Positions 7,650-15,548 of a stretch of DNA of 64,000 nt are shown here, in pieces. The notes below the pieces were generated by a model. That model was not told where the DNA came from. It saw only the letters and a program-made list of their open reading frames with translations, and made no database searches. The number at the start of each line of letters is the position of its first letter. The stretch's first letter is position 1. A program made the translations under genes and the position numbers. This DNA comes from Methylosinus sporium (GTDB lineage Bacteria > Pseudomonadota > Alphaproteobacteria > Rhizobiales > Beijerinckiaceae): positions 124,001 through 188,000 of the forward strand of contig NZ_PUIV01000005.1 of NCBI RefSeq assembly GCF_003113265.1. Direction: 5' to 3'.

Positions 7650-9407
7650 ATGGCCAATTTCCTCTCACGCCTGTTCGGCGCGAGCGCCTCCGCTCGCACG
7701 CGCGAAGAAAAGGCCTCGCGCGCCGCCGCTACGCTCACACTGCATTCCATCGGCGCGCCGCAATGGACCGCACGCAATAATGTCGCGCTCACTCGCGCGG
7801 GTTATGAGCGCAACGCCGTCTGCTATCGCGCCGTGCGCATGGTGGCGGAAGGCTGCGCCTCCATTCCCTGGCTCGCCTATGAAGGGCGCGTCGAAAGTCC
7901 CGAGCATCCGCTGCTGCGGCTGATCGAGCGGCCGAACCCGAGCGACACGAGCGTCTCCTTCATCGAGGCGCTCGTCTCCAATCTTCTGCTCTATGGAAAC
8001 GCCTATGTGGAAGGCGCTTTCGTCGACGGTCTGCTGCGGGAGGCCTATTGCCTGCGCCCCGATCGCATGAGCGTCGTCGCCGGACGCAATGGCTGGCCCG
8101 CGGCCTATGTCTATTCCGCCGGCGGCGAGGGCGTGCGCTATGAGATACAGGGGCGCGGCATAGAGCCGATCCTGCATATTCGTCTGTTCAATCCGCTCGA
8201 CGATATCTATGGCTTTGCGCCGCTCGCCGCCGCGCAGACGGCGCTCGACACGCACAATGCCGCGAGCTTCTGGAACAAGGCGCTGCTCGACAATAGCGCG
8301 CGGCCCTCCGGCGCGCTGGTCTATGCGGGACCGGACGGCGCGCATTTGACCGACGAGCAATTCGAGCGCTTGAAGCAGGAACTCGAGGAGAATTTCTCCG
8401 GCGCCGTCAACGCCGGCCGCCCGCTGCTGCTGGAAGGCGGGCTCGATTGGAAGGCGCTGTCGCTCTCGCCCAAGGACATGGATTTTTCCGAGACGAAAGC
8501 CTCCGCCGCGCGGGAGATCGCGCTCGCCTTCGGCGTGCCGCCGTTGCTGATCGGCCTGCCGGGCGACAATACATTCCGCAATTACGAGGAAGCCAATCGC
8601 GCCTTCTGGCGCCAGACGATCATTCCGCTCGCGCAGCGATTGCAGAAGGCGTTTCACGCCTGGGCGCAGCCGGGCTTCTCGCCCTTCCGCCTCGATTACG
8701 ACGCCGACCGCATCGACGCTTTGGCCAAAGAGCGCGCGCTCGAATGGAGCCGCATCGGAGGCGCCACCTTTCTCACGGTCGACGAGCAGCGCGAAGCGGC
8801 GGGCTATGGCCTGATGGGCAAGCGCGCGAAATATTCGGCGGATCAGCCGCGCATCGCCGCCGGATCGCCGGAAGGCGGGCAGTGGACGAGCGGCGACGGG
8901 AGTGGCGGCGATCTCGCGCAGATAGCGCTGAACACGATCGCCGGCGTGGTGAGCGATGCGGGCGCGCTGTTTTCGCAGATCGCCGATTTTATCGATCTGC
9001 GGGACGAGGAGGCGAACGGCGGACACGCCATCAGCGAGCATGTCGGCAAGAGCGAAGATTATCTGTTGCGTCGTGTTCAAAGCATGCGTTTCGACTGGGG
9101 GCCGTTCAGCGCGACGCCGCGCGTCGGCTCCTTCCCTTCGCTAGAGGCGGCGCAAAAGCTGATCAATTCGACAATTGCGCAAAACAAGGACATCGTCGAT
9201 CTTGTTGCGAGCGGCGAACTCGGTGTCACGGAAGCCAAACGAATCAATGCCTGGTTCGATTCGCCGACAGGCAGAGAGGGCTATGTCCCGAGCGCACGGG
9301 GACAGCCGGACATTCGCGACACATGGGATGTTGCCGTCGTCGTGAGGCACGATGTAACATCGCCGCGTGGATATCGAGTGCTAACCGCTTTCCCCGCCAA
9401 CCCGTAG
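7650..9407 (+). CDS. Portal protein fused to RNase A-like toxin domain
   Basis: 585 residues from the ATG at 7650, start of the family-like MANFLSRLFG. Residues about 20-390 are an HK97/GTA-type portal (YRAVRMVAEGCASIPW, LLYGNAYVEG, GLPGDNTFRNYEEANRAFWR, FLTVDEQREAAGYG). At about 392-415 is the linker YSADQPRIAAGSPEGGQWTS, a boundary motif often seen before toxin modules in Rhizobiales phage proteins. After a hydrophobic spacer, residues about 450-585 resemble the bacterial CdiA-CT RNase A-like domain (PF18431-type): GGHAISEHVGKSEDYLLRRV, FPSLEAAQKLINSTIAQN, INAWFDSP, VAVVVRHD and C-terminal YRVLTAFPANP. The usual TAY is TAF here. Ordinary portals end soon after the AAGYG region, so about 190 residues are extra. 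An immunity-like gene follows 9 nt later. Confidence 0.85.
   Translation: MANFLSRLFGASASARTREEKASRAAATLTLHSIGAPQWTARNNVALTRAGYERNAVCYRAVRMVAEGCASIPWLAYEGRVESPEHPLLRLIERPNPSDTSVSFIEALVSNLLLYGNAYVEGAFVDGLLREAYCLRPDRMSVVAGRNGWPAAYVYSAGGEGVRYEIQGRGIEPILHIRLFNPLDDIYGFAPLAAAQTALDTHNAASFWNKALLDNSARPSGALVYAGPDGAHLTDEQFERLKQELEENFSGAVNAGRPLLLEGGLDWKALSLSPKDMDFSETKASAAREIALAFGVPPLLIGLPGDNTFRNYEEANRAFWRQTIIPLAQRLQKAFHAWAQPGFSPFRLDYDADRIDALAKERALEWSRIGGATFLTVDEQREAAGYGLMGKRAKYSADQPRIAAGSPEGGQWTSGDGSGGDLAQIALNTIAGVVSDAGALFSQIADFIDLRDEEANGGHAISEHVGKSEDYLLRRVQSMRFDWGPFSATPRVGSFPSLEAAQKLINSTIAQNKDIVDLVASGELGVTEAKRINAWFDSPTGREGYVPSARGQPDIRDTWDVAVVVRHDVTSPRGYRVLTAFPANP
8508..8745 (+). repeat. Portal segment duplicated downstream
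   Basis: Codons about 287-365 of the portal gene. It is the intact partner of the remnant at 9811-10048: same reading frame, no gaps, about 17 differences over about 230 nt, nearly all synonymous. Confidence 0.9.
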
Positions 9408-9416
9408 AGCACAAAC

Positions 9417-9725
9417 ATGACGAGCCCGGACGCATTCAACGAGATTGCGAACTCGTTTCACCAAGACACGTATCTGTTTCACAAGTCGTTAGACAGCGCG
9501 ATCCGTGGGAGCATCGCCGAGTTGACGCCGACGCAGATGCTCATCGCGAAGAATTATCTCGACGAGTTGTTGAGTGGAAAATACAGTCGCGAGCAGCTCA
9601 TCGACATTTGGCTGAAGAGCCCCGCCGGATCCGGCGGCTTCGGCATGCCGGACCCTCCCGAAGGGTTTTTGAACAAAATACGCGCCGCGCTCGAATTCTC
9701 GATCGCGTCGCGCGAAACAGAATAG
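9417..9725 (+). CDS. CdiI-type immunity protein (putative)
   Basis: 102 residues. The pattern FNEIANSFHQDTYLFHKSLD, then a helix, YLDELLSGKYSREQLIDIWL, and C-terminal FLNKIRAALE fits the contact-dependent growth inhibition immunity family of the CdiI_2 type, where an early FHQD and a late FL..IR..L are characteristic. It begins 9 nt after the stop of the portal-toxin gene, the expected place for a cognate immunity gene. It should bind and block the RNase A-like domain in the producing cell. It has more A/T-rich codons than neighbouring head genes, which suggests it moved in with the toxin. The family call is from memory of conserved positions, not a search. Confidence 0.75.
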   Translation: MTSPDAFNEIANSFHQDTYLFHKSLDSAIRGSIAELTPTQMLIAKNYLDELLSGKYSREQLIDIWLKSPAGSGGFGMPDPPEGFLNKIRAALEFSIASRETE

Positions 9726-9810
9726 GTCATCCGAGAGGTTCCCGAAAGCACCCGGGCTTCAGGAATAAGCCGCCGCTCCGGAATTTTCGCGCAGGCGCGT
9801 ATGGGCTCCC

Positions 9811-10048
9811 GCACGAGAGATCGCCCTCGCCTTCGGCGTGCCGCCGCTGCTGATCGGCCTGCCGGGCGACAACACCTTCCGCAATTACGAGGAAGCCAAT
9901 CGCGCCTTCTGGCGCCAGACGATCATTCCGCTCGTGCAGCGCTTGCAAAAGGCGTTTCACGCCTGGGCGCAGCCGGGCTTTTCGCCCTTCCGTCTCGATT
10001 ACGACGCCGACCGCATCGATGATCTCGCGAAGGAGCGCATCGCGTTCA
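9811..10048 (+). pseudogene. Displaced portal gene fragment
   Basis: In-frame copy of portal codons about 287-365 (it starts AREIALAFGVPPLLIGLPGD and ends near ...RIDDLAKER). It is about 93 percent identical to 8508-8745 and lacks both the portal N-terminus and the end of the portal domain. After about 10042 the reading continues into unrelated codons (IAFSVAASTK...) and stops at 10096-10098. Only two residues differ from the intact copy (Ala to Val, Ala to Asp), so the divergence arose mainly under selection on a working portal gene. It is best read as the former portal 3' end pushed downstream when a toxin-immunity cassette recombined in. Confidence 0.85.
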
Positions 10049-10148
10049 GCGTCGCTGCATCGACAAAGAGCTCGAGCTTTGAACGTATCCCGGCGTAACG
10101 ACCGCTCGCGCGAGTGGCCGGCGCGTCTTCGCGTCTGAAAGGCGCCCC

Positions 10149-10334
10149 ATGTCCGAGATCGTCACCTCAATCATCGAGCGCGGCGATCTCGCCCATCTCG
10201 CGCTCTTCCTCTGGGCGAGCGCCGCCACTCTGTTCGCGCTGCGCGCCTTGCGCGAGCTCGGACGATCCACGCGGCGGCTCGACGCCTTCGTGCGCGAGCT
10301 CGCGCGCTTCAACCGCCGTTATGGGAGCGACTGA
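10149..10334 (+). CDS. Small membrane protein between portal and protease
   Basis: 61 residues beginning MSEIVTSIIERGDLAHLALF, with one hydrophobic segment (about 16-32) and an Arg-rich amphipathic C-terminus (LRELGRSTRRLDAFVRELAR). GTA clusters often carry a tiny ORF at this point (g3.5 position), but I cannot show homology. It ends directly before the ATG of the next small gene (TGA at 10332-10334, ATG at 10335). Confidence 0.55.
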   Translation: MSEIVTSIIERGDLAHLALFLWASAATLFALRALRELGRSTRRLDAFVRELARFNRRYGSD

Positions 10335-10508
10335 ATGAGTGTGTCTGTCTTGCCTCTCCGCTTCGCGAAACGTCGCGCGCCGCGCAAGCCGCCGCGCCTC
10401 GAGCCCGAAATCGTGTTCAAGACTTTTGTGCGCGCATTGCAGCGCCTGCGTGAGCCGCCTCATGGCGGCGGCCCTGCCGCAATCGGCGCGGCGCGGGAGA
10501 AAGCCTGA
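10335..10508 (+). CDS. Small basic protein, 57 aa
   Basis: Opens MSVSVLPLRFAKRRAPRKPP and ends AIGAAREKA; strongly basic, with no recognised domain. It abuts the previous stop exactly, and its TGA overlaps the ATG of the prohead protease (TGATG at 10506-10510). This tight packing, not similarity, is the argument that it is translated. Confidence 0.5.
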   Translation: MSVSVLPLRFAKRRAPRKPPRLEPEIVFKTFVRALQRLREPPHGGGPAAIGAAREKA

Positions 10509-11194
10509 TGGACCGAGCACTGAAGCGCGACATTCACATAGCGCGCCCTCGGCTCGAGACGAAGCGCGCGCCGCTTCCCGCAGTGATCCGCGCCGATGGC
10601 GCATTCGAAGGCTACGCGAGTCTTTTCGGCCTGCGCGACACTTGCGGCGATATCGTCGAGCGCGGCGCCTTCGCCGCGAGCTTGCAGCGAAGCGGCGCGG
10701 AAGGGGTGAAGCTGCTCTGGCAGCACCGCGCCGAGGAGCCGATCGGCGTTTGGACGGAGATCGTCGAAGACGCGCGCGGCCTCAAAGTGCGCGGTCGACT
10801 CGATCTTTCCGTTGCGCGGGCGCGCGAGGCGCTATCGCTGATCGGCGCCGGCGCGCTCGACGGACTTTCGATCGGCTTTCGCACGCTGCGTGCGGCGAAT
10901 GACCCCAAGAGCGGCGCACGGCGATTGCTCGAGCTCGATCTCATCGAGATATCGATCGTCACCTTTCCTGCGTTGCCGCAGGCGCGTATCGGCGCCGCGG
11001 CCGCGCCTTCCGCCGCAGAGCCACGCGATGCTGCTGCGGCGTTCGCCCAAAAGCTCGCGCGCCTGCGCATGTCGAGCGCCGCGCAGAGCTTCGAGACGAA
11101 GCTGCGCCGCGCCGCGCTCGCGCTAGAGCGCCGCTCCGTGCGAGCCGGCGCTCATCCCCGAGCGACAGCCGACGCCTCGTCACTGCCCGTCTGA
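10508..11194 (+). CDS. HK97-family prohead protease (GTA gp4-like)
   Basis: 228 residues of the U35/HK97 prohead protease family: FEGYASLFGLRDTCGDIVERGAF near the start, the catalytic His in LLWQHRAEEPIG, and the catalytic Ser in DGLSIGFRT, followed by LIEISIVTFPALPQA. It cleaves the capsid scaffold domain during maturation. The C-terminal 60 residues are an Ala/Arg-rich tail. It starts in a TGATG overlap and is followed after 112 nt by the capsid gene, the standard order. Confidence 0.92.
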   Translation: MDRALKRDIHIARPRLETKRAPLPAVIRADGAFEGYASLFGLRDTCGDIVERGAFAASLQRSGAEGVKLLWQHRAEEPIGVWTEIVEDARGLKVRGRLDLSVARAREALSLIGAGALDGLSIGFRTLRAANDPKSGARRLLELDLIEISIVTFPALPQARIGAAAAPSAAEPRDAAAAFAQKLARLRMSSAAQSFETKLRRAALALERRSVRAGAHPRATADASSLPV

Positions 11195-11306
11195 ACGCCA
11201 TCGCCGCGCGCTAATCGCCTCGCTTTGCCACTCGGCGCCGGACTGCCCGCGCATTCTGCGCGGCGCATCCCCGCGTCTTCCTGCCCGAAAGAAGAGGTCC
11301 CCTTCA

Positions 11307-12536
11307 ATGTCGTCTCTCGAAACCAAGACGCTCTCCGGCGAGGAGGCGCTCGCCGATCTCCATCGCGCCTTCACCGCTTTCAAGGATACGAATGAAGAGC
11401 GCCTCGCGCAGATCGAGACGCGAATGGGCGTCGATGCGCTCACGGAAGAAAAATTGCAGCGAATCGATCGCGCGATCGACGAGACCAAGCGGCGCATCGA
11501 TCGCGTGGCGCTCGATCTCTCGCGTCCGCGCCTCGGCGCTTCGGCGAGTGACGACGCGCCGGCGCGCGAGCACAAATCCGCATTCGCGCTCTATATGCGC
11601 AGCGGCGAAGCGGTCGGCCTGAAGGCGCTCGAATCGAAGGCGCTTTCGGCGGGCTCCGGCCCCGATGGCGGCTATCTCGTGCCGACGCCGGCGGAGCAGG
11701 AGATTTTGCGTCGCCTCACGCGCCTCTCGCCCATTCGCGCCATCGCCAGCGTGCGCGAGATTTCGACGCATTCGCTGCGCAAGGCCTATTCGACGCAGGG
11801 GCCGGCCTCCGGCTGGGTGGCGGAGGCCGATCCGCGACCGCAGACCAGCAGCCAGCAGATCGTCGATCTCACTTTTCCGGCGATGGAGCTCTACGCTATG
11901 CCGGCGGCGACGCAGACATTGCTCGACGATTCCGCCATCGATGTGGAGCAATGGATCGCCGAGGAGGTGCAGACGGTTTTCGCCGAGCAGGAAGGCGCGG
12001 CTTTCGTGAGCGGCAATGGAACCGATAAGCCGAAAGGCTTTCTCGCCTATACGACGGTGGCGGACGCTAGCTGGACGTCGGGCAATATCGGCTATGTGGC
12101 GACGGGCGTCTCCGGCGGTTTCGCGGCGAGCAATCCGTCGGACGCTCTGTTCAATCTCGTCTATGCGCTGCGCGCCGGATATCGGCAGAATGGCAAATTC
12201 GTGCTCAATCGTCAGACCCAATCGACGATTCGCAAATTCAAGTCGTCGACCGGCGAATATCTCTGGGCGCCGCCCGCAACGCTCGATCAGCCGGCGTCGC
12301 TGCTGAATTTCCCGGTGGTCGAGGCCGAGGACATGCCCAATGTCGGCGCCGATAGTCTCTCCGTCGCTTTCGGCGATTTCGCGCGCGGCTATCTCGTCGT
12401 CGATCGGCTCGGCGTGCGCGTGCTGCGCGATCCTTATTCCGCCAAGCCCTATGTGCTCTTTTATACGACGAAGCGCGTCGGCGGCGGCGTGCAGGATTTC
12501 GAGGCCATCAAGCTCTTGAAATTCGGCGCCGCCTGA
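11307..12536 (+). CDS. Major capsid protein, HK97 fold (GTA gp5-like)
   Basis: 409 residues. About the first 90 form a helical, charged delta/scaffold region (LADLHRAFTAFKDTNEERLA, IDETKRRIDRVALD). The capsid fold follows, with KALSAGSGPDGGYLVPTPAE, FPAMELYAMPAATQTLLDDS, AAFVSGNGTDKPKGFL and a C-terminal strand VRVLRDPYSAKPYVLFYTTK. The protease presumably cleaves near residues 95-120, after the scaffold. Length fits phage and GTA capsids. Confidence 0.95.
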   Translation: MSSLETKTLSGEEALADLHRAFTAFKDTNEERLAQIETRMGVDALTEEKLQRIDRAIDETKRRIDRVALDLSRPRLGASASDDAPAREHKSAFALYMRSGEAVGLKALESKALSAGSGPDGGYLVPTPAEQEILRRLTRLSPIRAIASVREISTHSLRKAYSTQGPASGWVAEADPRPQTSSQQIVDLTFPAMELYAMPAATQTLLDDSAIDVEQWIAEEVQTVFAEQEGAAFVSGNGTDKPKGFLAYTTVADASWTSGNIGYVATGVSGGFAASNPSDALFNLVYALRAGYRQNGKFVLNRQTQSTIRKFKSSTGEYLWAPPATLDQPASLLNFPVVEAEDMPNVGADSLSVAFGDFARGYLVVDRLGVRVLRDPYSAKPYVLFYTTKRVGGGVQDFEAIKLLKFGAA

Positions 12537-12621
12537 GGGTGTGACCGGCGCAATAGCGGGCGGCGAGCCGATCTCGCCGCTCGTATCTCGCGTCGTCGCC
12601 AATCAGGCATGGGACAAAGAC

Positions 12622-13203
12622 ATGATTCCCGATCTTCTCACAGGGCCGGGGTCGGAGCCCGTTTCGCTCGACGAGGTCAAAGCTTGGCTTCGGCTCGATT
12701 CCAGCGACGAAGACCAGCTGTTGTCGACGCTGATCGTCTCGGCGCGCATGACGCTAGAAGCCTATACGCGGCGCTTCTTCGTGACGCAGCGTTGGCGAAT
12801 GCGGCTCGACGCCTGGCCGGCGCAGACGCTGCGCCGTCGGACCTTGGCCATTCCATTCGCGCCTCTCTCGGCCGTGTCGGATATTCGCGTCTATGATTCA
12901 TCCAATGTCGCGCAGACCGTCTCCCGCGAATCCTATCGTGCGGCGCCGACGCGCGAGGCCGGGCGGCTGGTGTTCCTCGAGCCGCCAGCGGAGCCGGGGC
13001 GCGCCTATGACGGAATCGAGATCGACATCGATGTGGGATATGGCGAAAGCGCCACGGATACGCCCGAGTCTTTGCGTCGCGCCATTCTGGCGCTCGTCGC
13101 GCACTGGCACGAAAATCGTGGAGACGCGGCGGAGACGGGCGCGGCTCTGCCGACGATCGTCCTGGCCTTGGCCAAGCCGTTTCGACGCGAGCGGCTGACA
13201 TGA
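12622..13203 (+). CDS. Head-tail connector (GTA gp6-like)
   Basis: 193 residues from the ATG at 12622. It is of the gp6/phiE125-gp8 adaptor family: SLDEVKAWLRLDSSDEDQLL, IVSARMTLEAYTRRFFV, then a beta-rich middle and SLRRAILALVAHWHENRGDA near the C-terminus. It docks on the portal ring. The upstream in-frame GTG at 12541 would add 27 unconserved residues and was rejected. It overlaps the closure gene by ATGA. Confidence 0.88.
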   Translation: MIPDLLTGPGSEPVSLDEVKAWLRLDSSDEDQLLSTLIVSARMTLEAYTRRFFVTQRWRMRLDAWPAQTLRRRTLAIPFAPLSAVSDIRVYDSSNVAQTVSRESYRAAPTREAGRLVFLEPPAEPGRAYDGIEIDIDVGYGESATDTPESLRRAILALVAHWHENRGDAAETGAALPTIVLALAKPFRRERLT

Positions 13204-13526
13204 GCGCGCCGAAGATCGGCGAGTTGCGCCTGCGCATGGGCCTCGAAGCGCCGGTCGACACGCCGGACGACAGCGGCGCGATGACGCGCAGCTATGTGAC
13301 GATCGCCGACGTCTGGACGAAATTGACGCCGCTCTCCGGCGAAGCGCGCTTCGTCGAGGAGAGGCAGGAGCAAGCGCTCGAATGGCTAGCGCAGCTCCGG
13401 TGGCGCGCCGATGTGGCGAGCGAGATGCGGCTCGTCGCCGGCGCGCGCAGGCTGCGCGTCCTAGCCGTCTATGATCCGGACGGACGGCGCCGCTTTCTGT
13501 GGTGCCGCTGCGAGGAGATCGCATGA
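13200..13526 (+). CDS. Head closure/stopper protein (GTA gp7-like)
   Basis: 108 residues with the pattern of phage head-tail adaptors: LRLRMGLEAPVDTPDDSGAM, VTIADVWTKLTPLSGEARFV, and VLAVYDPDGRRRFLWCRCEE. It seals the connector after packaging. It overlaps the preceding gene by 4 nt. Confidence 0.85.
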   Translation: MSAPKIGELRLRMGLEAPVDTPDDSGAMTRSYVTIADVWTKLTPLSGEARFVEERQEQALEWLAQLRWRADVASEMRLVAGARRLRVLAVYDPDGRRRFLWCRCEEIA

Positions 13527-13536
13527 GGGGACCCGA

Positions 13537-13947
13537 ATGAGCCGATCGCCGATCATCGTTCTGCGCCGCGTGATTCGCGCCTGCCTGGCGAGCGACGCCA
13601 CTCTCGTCGCAGCGCTCGGCGGCGCGAAAATCTACGACGAGGCGCCGCGCGGCGCCGAAGCTCCCTATCTGCTGTTCGCCGAGGCGTCACTGCGCGACTG
13701 GTCGACCACCGGCAGTCGTGGAGCCGAGCAAATCTTTACTGTCTCGGTCGTCTCGATCGAGCGTGGCGTGGCGCAGGCGCTCACGATCGGCGAGCAGATC
13801 GTCGCGCTGCTCGACGAGGCGCCGCTCATTCTCGATGGGCATCATCTCGTCGATCTGCGTCATCAGGCGAGCGAGACGCGGCGTGAGCGCAATGGTCGCT
13901 TCGCGCGGATCGATCTGCGCTTTCGCGCGACCACCGAATCTCTCTAG
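13537..13947 (+). CDS. Tail terminator, DUF3168 (GTA gp8-like)
   Basis: 136 residues from the ATG at 13537 (SPIIVLRRVIRACLASDATL, APYLLFAEASLRDWST, ASETRRERNGRFARIDLRFR). These are DUF3168 hallmarks: an N-terminal helix, the LVAALGG.KIYDEAP segment, and a late R.D.RF.A strand. It caps the tail tube at the head interface. Confidence 0.88.
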   Translation: MSRSPIIVLRRVIRACLASDATLVAALGGAKIYDEAPRGAEAPYLLFAEASLRDWSTTGSRGAEQIFTVSVVSIERGVAQALTIGEQIVALLDEAPLILDGHHLVDLRHQASETRRERNGRFARIDLRFRATTESL

Positions 13948-13977
13948 CCTCAACGATAGATATTCTGGAGCCATCGC

Positions 13978-14388
13978 ATGTCCGCACAAAAGGGCAAAGA
14001 TCTGCTTTTGAAGGTCGATGACGGCAGTGGAGCCTTCATTTCCGTCGCCGGCCTGCGCACGCGGCGACTTTCGCTGAACGCCGAGGCCGTCGATGTCACC
14101 GACGCGGAATCGAGCGGACGCTGGCGTGAATTGCTGGACGGCGCCGGCGTGAAGCGCGCGAGCCTCGCCGGGACCGGAATTTTCAAGGATCAGGCTTCGG
14201 ACGGTCTCATTCGGCAGCTCTTCTTCGACGGCGTGCTGCGCCAATGGAAACTCGTGGTCCCCGATTTCGGCGTCATGACGGGTTCGTTCCAAATCACGAG
14301 CCTCGACTATCGCGGCGAACACAATGCCGAAATGACCTTCGACATCGCGCTCGAATCCGCGAGCGCGATCTCTTTCACGCCGGCGTGA
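13978..14388 (+). CDS. Major tail tube protein (GTA gp9-like)
   Basis: 136 residues of the TP901-1/GTA tail tube family: AQKGKDLLLKVDDGSGAFIS, AEAVDVTDAESSGRWRELLD, GVKRASLAGTGIFKDQASDG and a C-terminal FDIALESASAISFTPA. It polymerises around the tape measure. Its start follows DUF3168 by 30 nt. Confidence 0.92.
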   Translation: MSAQKGKDLLLKVDDGSGAFISVAGLRTRRLSLNAEAVDVTDAESSGRWRELLDGAGVKRASLAGTGIFKDQASDGLIRQLFFDGVLRQWKLVVPDFGVMTGSFQITSLDYRGEHNAEMTFDIALESASAISFTPA

Positions 14389-14398
14389 GGCTCTCTTC

Positions 14399-14749
14399 AT
14401 GGCCAATCGGAAACGCGGCGACGTCGAGGCGACGCTGGACGGAGAGACCTATCGTCTCTGCCTCACGCTCGGAGCGCTCGCCGAGCTAGAGAGCGGGCTC
14501 GGCGTCGACGATCTCGTCGCGCTCGCGGAACGTTTCGAAGCGCGCCGCCTTTCGGCGCGTGATCTCATTCGCGTCATCGGATGCGGATTGCGCGGCGCAG
14601 GATATGAAATGAGCGACGACGAAGTCGCGCGCATGACCGTCGCCGCGGGGCTCGGCGATTATGTGAAAATCGTCGCAAATCTATTGGCCGCGACTTTCGG
14701 AGATGGCGGCGACGCAAACCCTCCGCCGCCGCGGGACACGAGCGGATGA
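14399..14749 (+). CDS. GTA gp10 family tail assembly protein
   Basis: 116 residues matching the GTA_gp10 family: MANRKRGDVEATLDGETYRL, then LCLTLGALAELESGLGVDDL, and LIRVIGCGLRGAGYEMSDDE. It is a tail assembly chaperone-type protein. Overlap with the next ORF (ATGA) suggests coupled production, as for tail chaperone pairs. Confidence 0.88.
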   Translation: MANRKRGDVEATLDGETYRLCLTLGALAELESGLGVDDLVALAERFEARRLSARDLIRVIGCGLRGAGYEMSDDEVARMTVAAGLGDYVKIVANLLAATFGDGGDANPPPPRDTSG

Positions 14750-14949
14750 GGCCTCAGCCCTTTCCTTGGGCGCGGGCCATGGCCTTCGGTCTCGGCGTGC
14801 TGCGCCTCGCGCCGCGCGACTTCTGGGCGATGACGCCGCGTGAATTGGCCTGTGCGGCCGAAGGCGTCTATGGCCGCGCTGTCGGCGCGCCGTCGCGCGA
14901 CGCTTTGATGGCGCTGATGCGCGCGTTTCCTGATGGAGACGAAAAGTGA
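14746..14949 (+). CDS. GTA gp10.1 tail assembly chaperone (DUF2376)
   Basis: 67 residues with the signature FPWARAMAFGLGVLRLAPRD, FWAMTPREL and DALMALMRAFPD. This is the short protein found between gp10 and the tape measure in GTA clusters. It overlaps both neighbours by 4 nt. Confidence 0.88.
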   Translation: MRPQPFPWARAMAFGLGVLRLAPRDFWAMTPRELACAAEGVYGRAVGAPSRDALMALMRAFPDGDEK

Positions 14950-15536
14950 CCGATTCGACCAGCAACGAAAATGGCGTGCAACTCTCCTTCGATCCGTCCT
15001 TTCATGCGCTCGATCTGAAGACGACGAAAGCGCTGCTGCAAGACATAAATGTCGCCGCCGCCACGGCGACGAAGACATTGTCCAGCGGGCTCGCCGGCGC
15101 GGCGGCGAATGGCAAGAGCTTCGACGCGACGCTCGCTTCCATCGCGCGCTCGCTCGCCGAACTCGGCGTCGACGCAGGAACGCAGGCGTTGACGCAAGGC
15201 CTGACGAGCGGACTGAGCAGATTGCTGTCGGGCGCCTTCGGGACGGGAGGCGGCGCTTCGGTGGCGCCATTCGCAGAGGGCGGCGTCGTCGCCAGTCCGA
15301 CATTCTTCGGCGCGAATGGGGCCGTCGGACTCATGGGCGAGCGCGGGGCCGAGGCGATCATGCCGCTGGCGCGCGGGCCGGATGGACGGCTCGGCGTGTC
15401 GATGCAAGGCGCGCAACAATCCGTCGCCGTGACTGTCAATATCGCTGCGCAGGACGTTGACAGCTTTCGGCGTTCCGAAGGGCAGATCACCGCGGCTTTG
15501 GCGCGCGCGGTGGCGCGTGGCCGGCGCAATATTTGA
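14946..15536 (+). CDS. Short tape measure protein (GTA gp11-like)
   Basis: 196 residues from the GTG at 14946. A helical N-terminal part (TKALLQDINVAAATATKTLS) is followed by the GTA tape-measure C-terminus: GGSxxxPFAEGGVVASPTFF-type segment (here VAPFAEGGVVASPTFFGANG), then LMGERGAEAIMPLARGPDGR. Such a short tape measure implies a short tail, as for RcGTA. The GTG overlaps the previous TGA. Confidence 0.85.
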   Translation: MTDSTSNENGVQLSFDPSFHALDLKTTKALLQDINVAAATATKTLSSGLAGAAANGKSFDATLASIARSLAELGVDAGTQALTQGLTSGLSRLLSGAFGTGGGASVAPFAEGGVVASPTFFGANGAVGLMGERGAEAIMPLARGPDGRLGVSMQGAQQSVAVTVNIAAQDVDSFRRSEGQITAALARAVARGRRNI

Positions 15537-15548
15537 GGATGAGGCGCC

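Noticed and set aside
8447-9853. 468-residue frame across the portal-toxin region
   Set aside because: Reads the portal gene in the wrong frame; no domain, Arg/Ser-rich composition.
9838-10098. Portal fragment as an independent gene
   Set aside because: Lacks the portal N-terminus and end, has no ribosome binding site, and is better explained as a displaced remnant.
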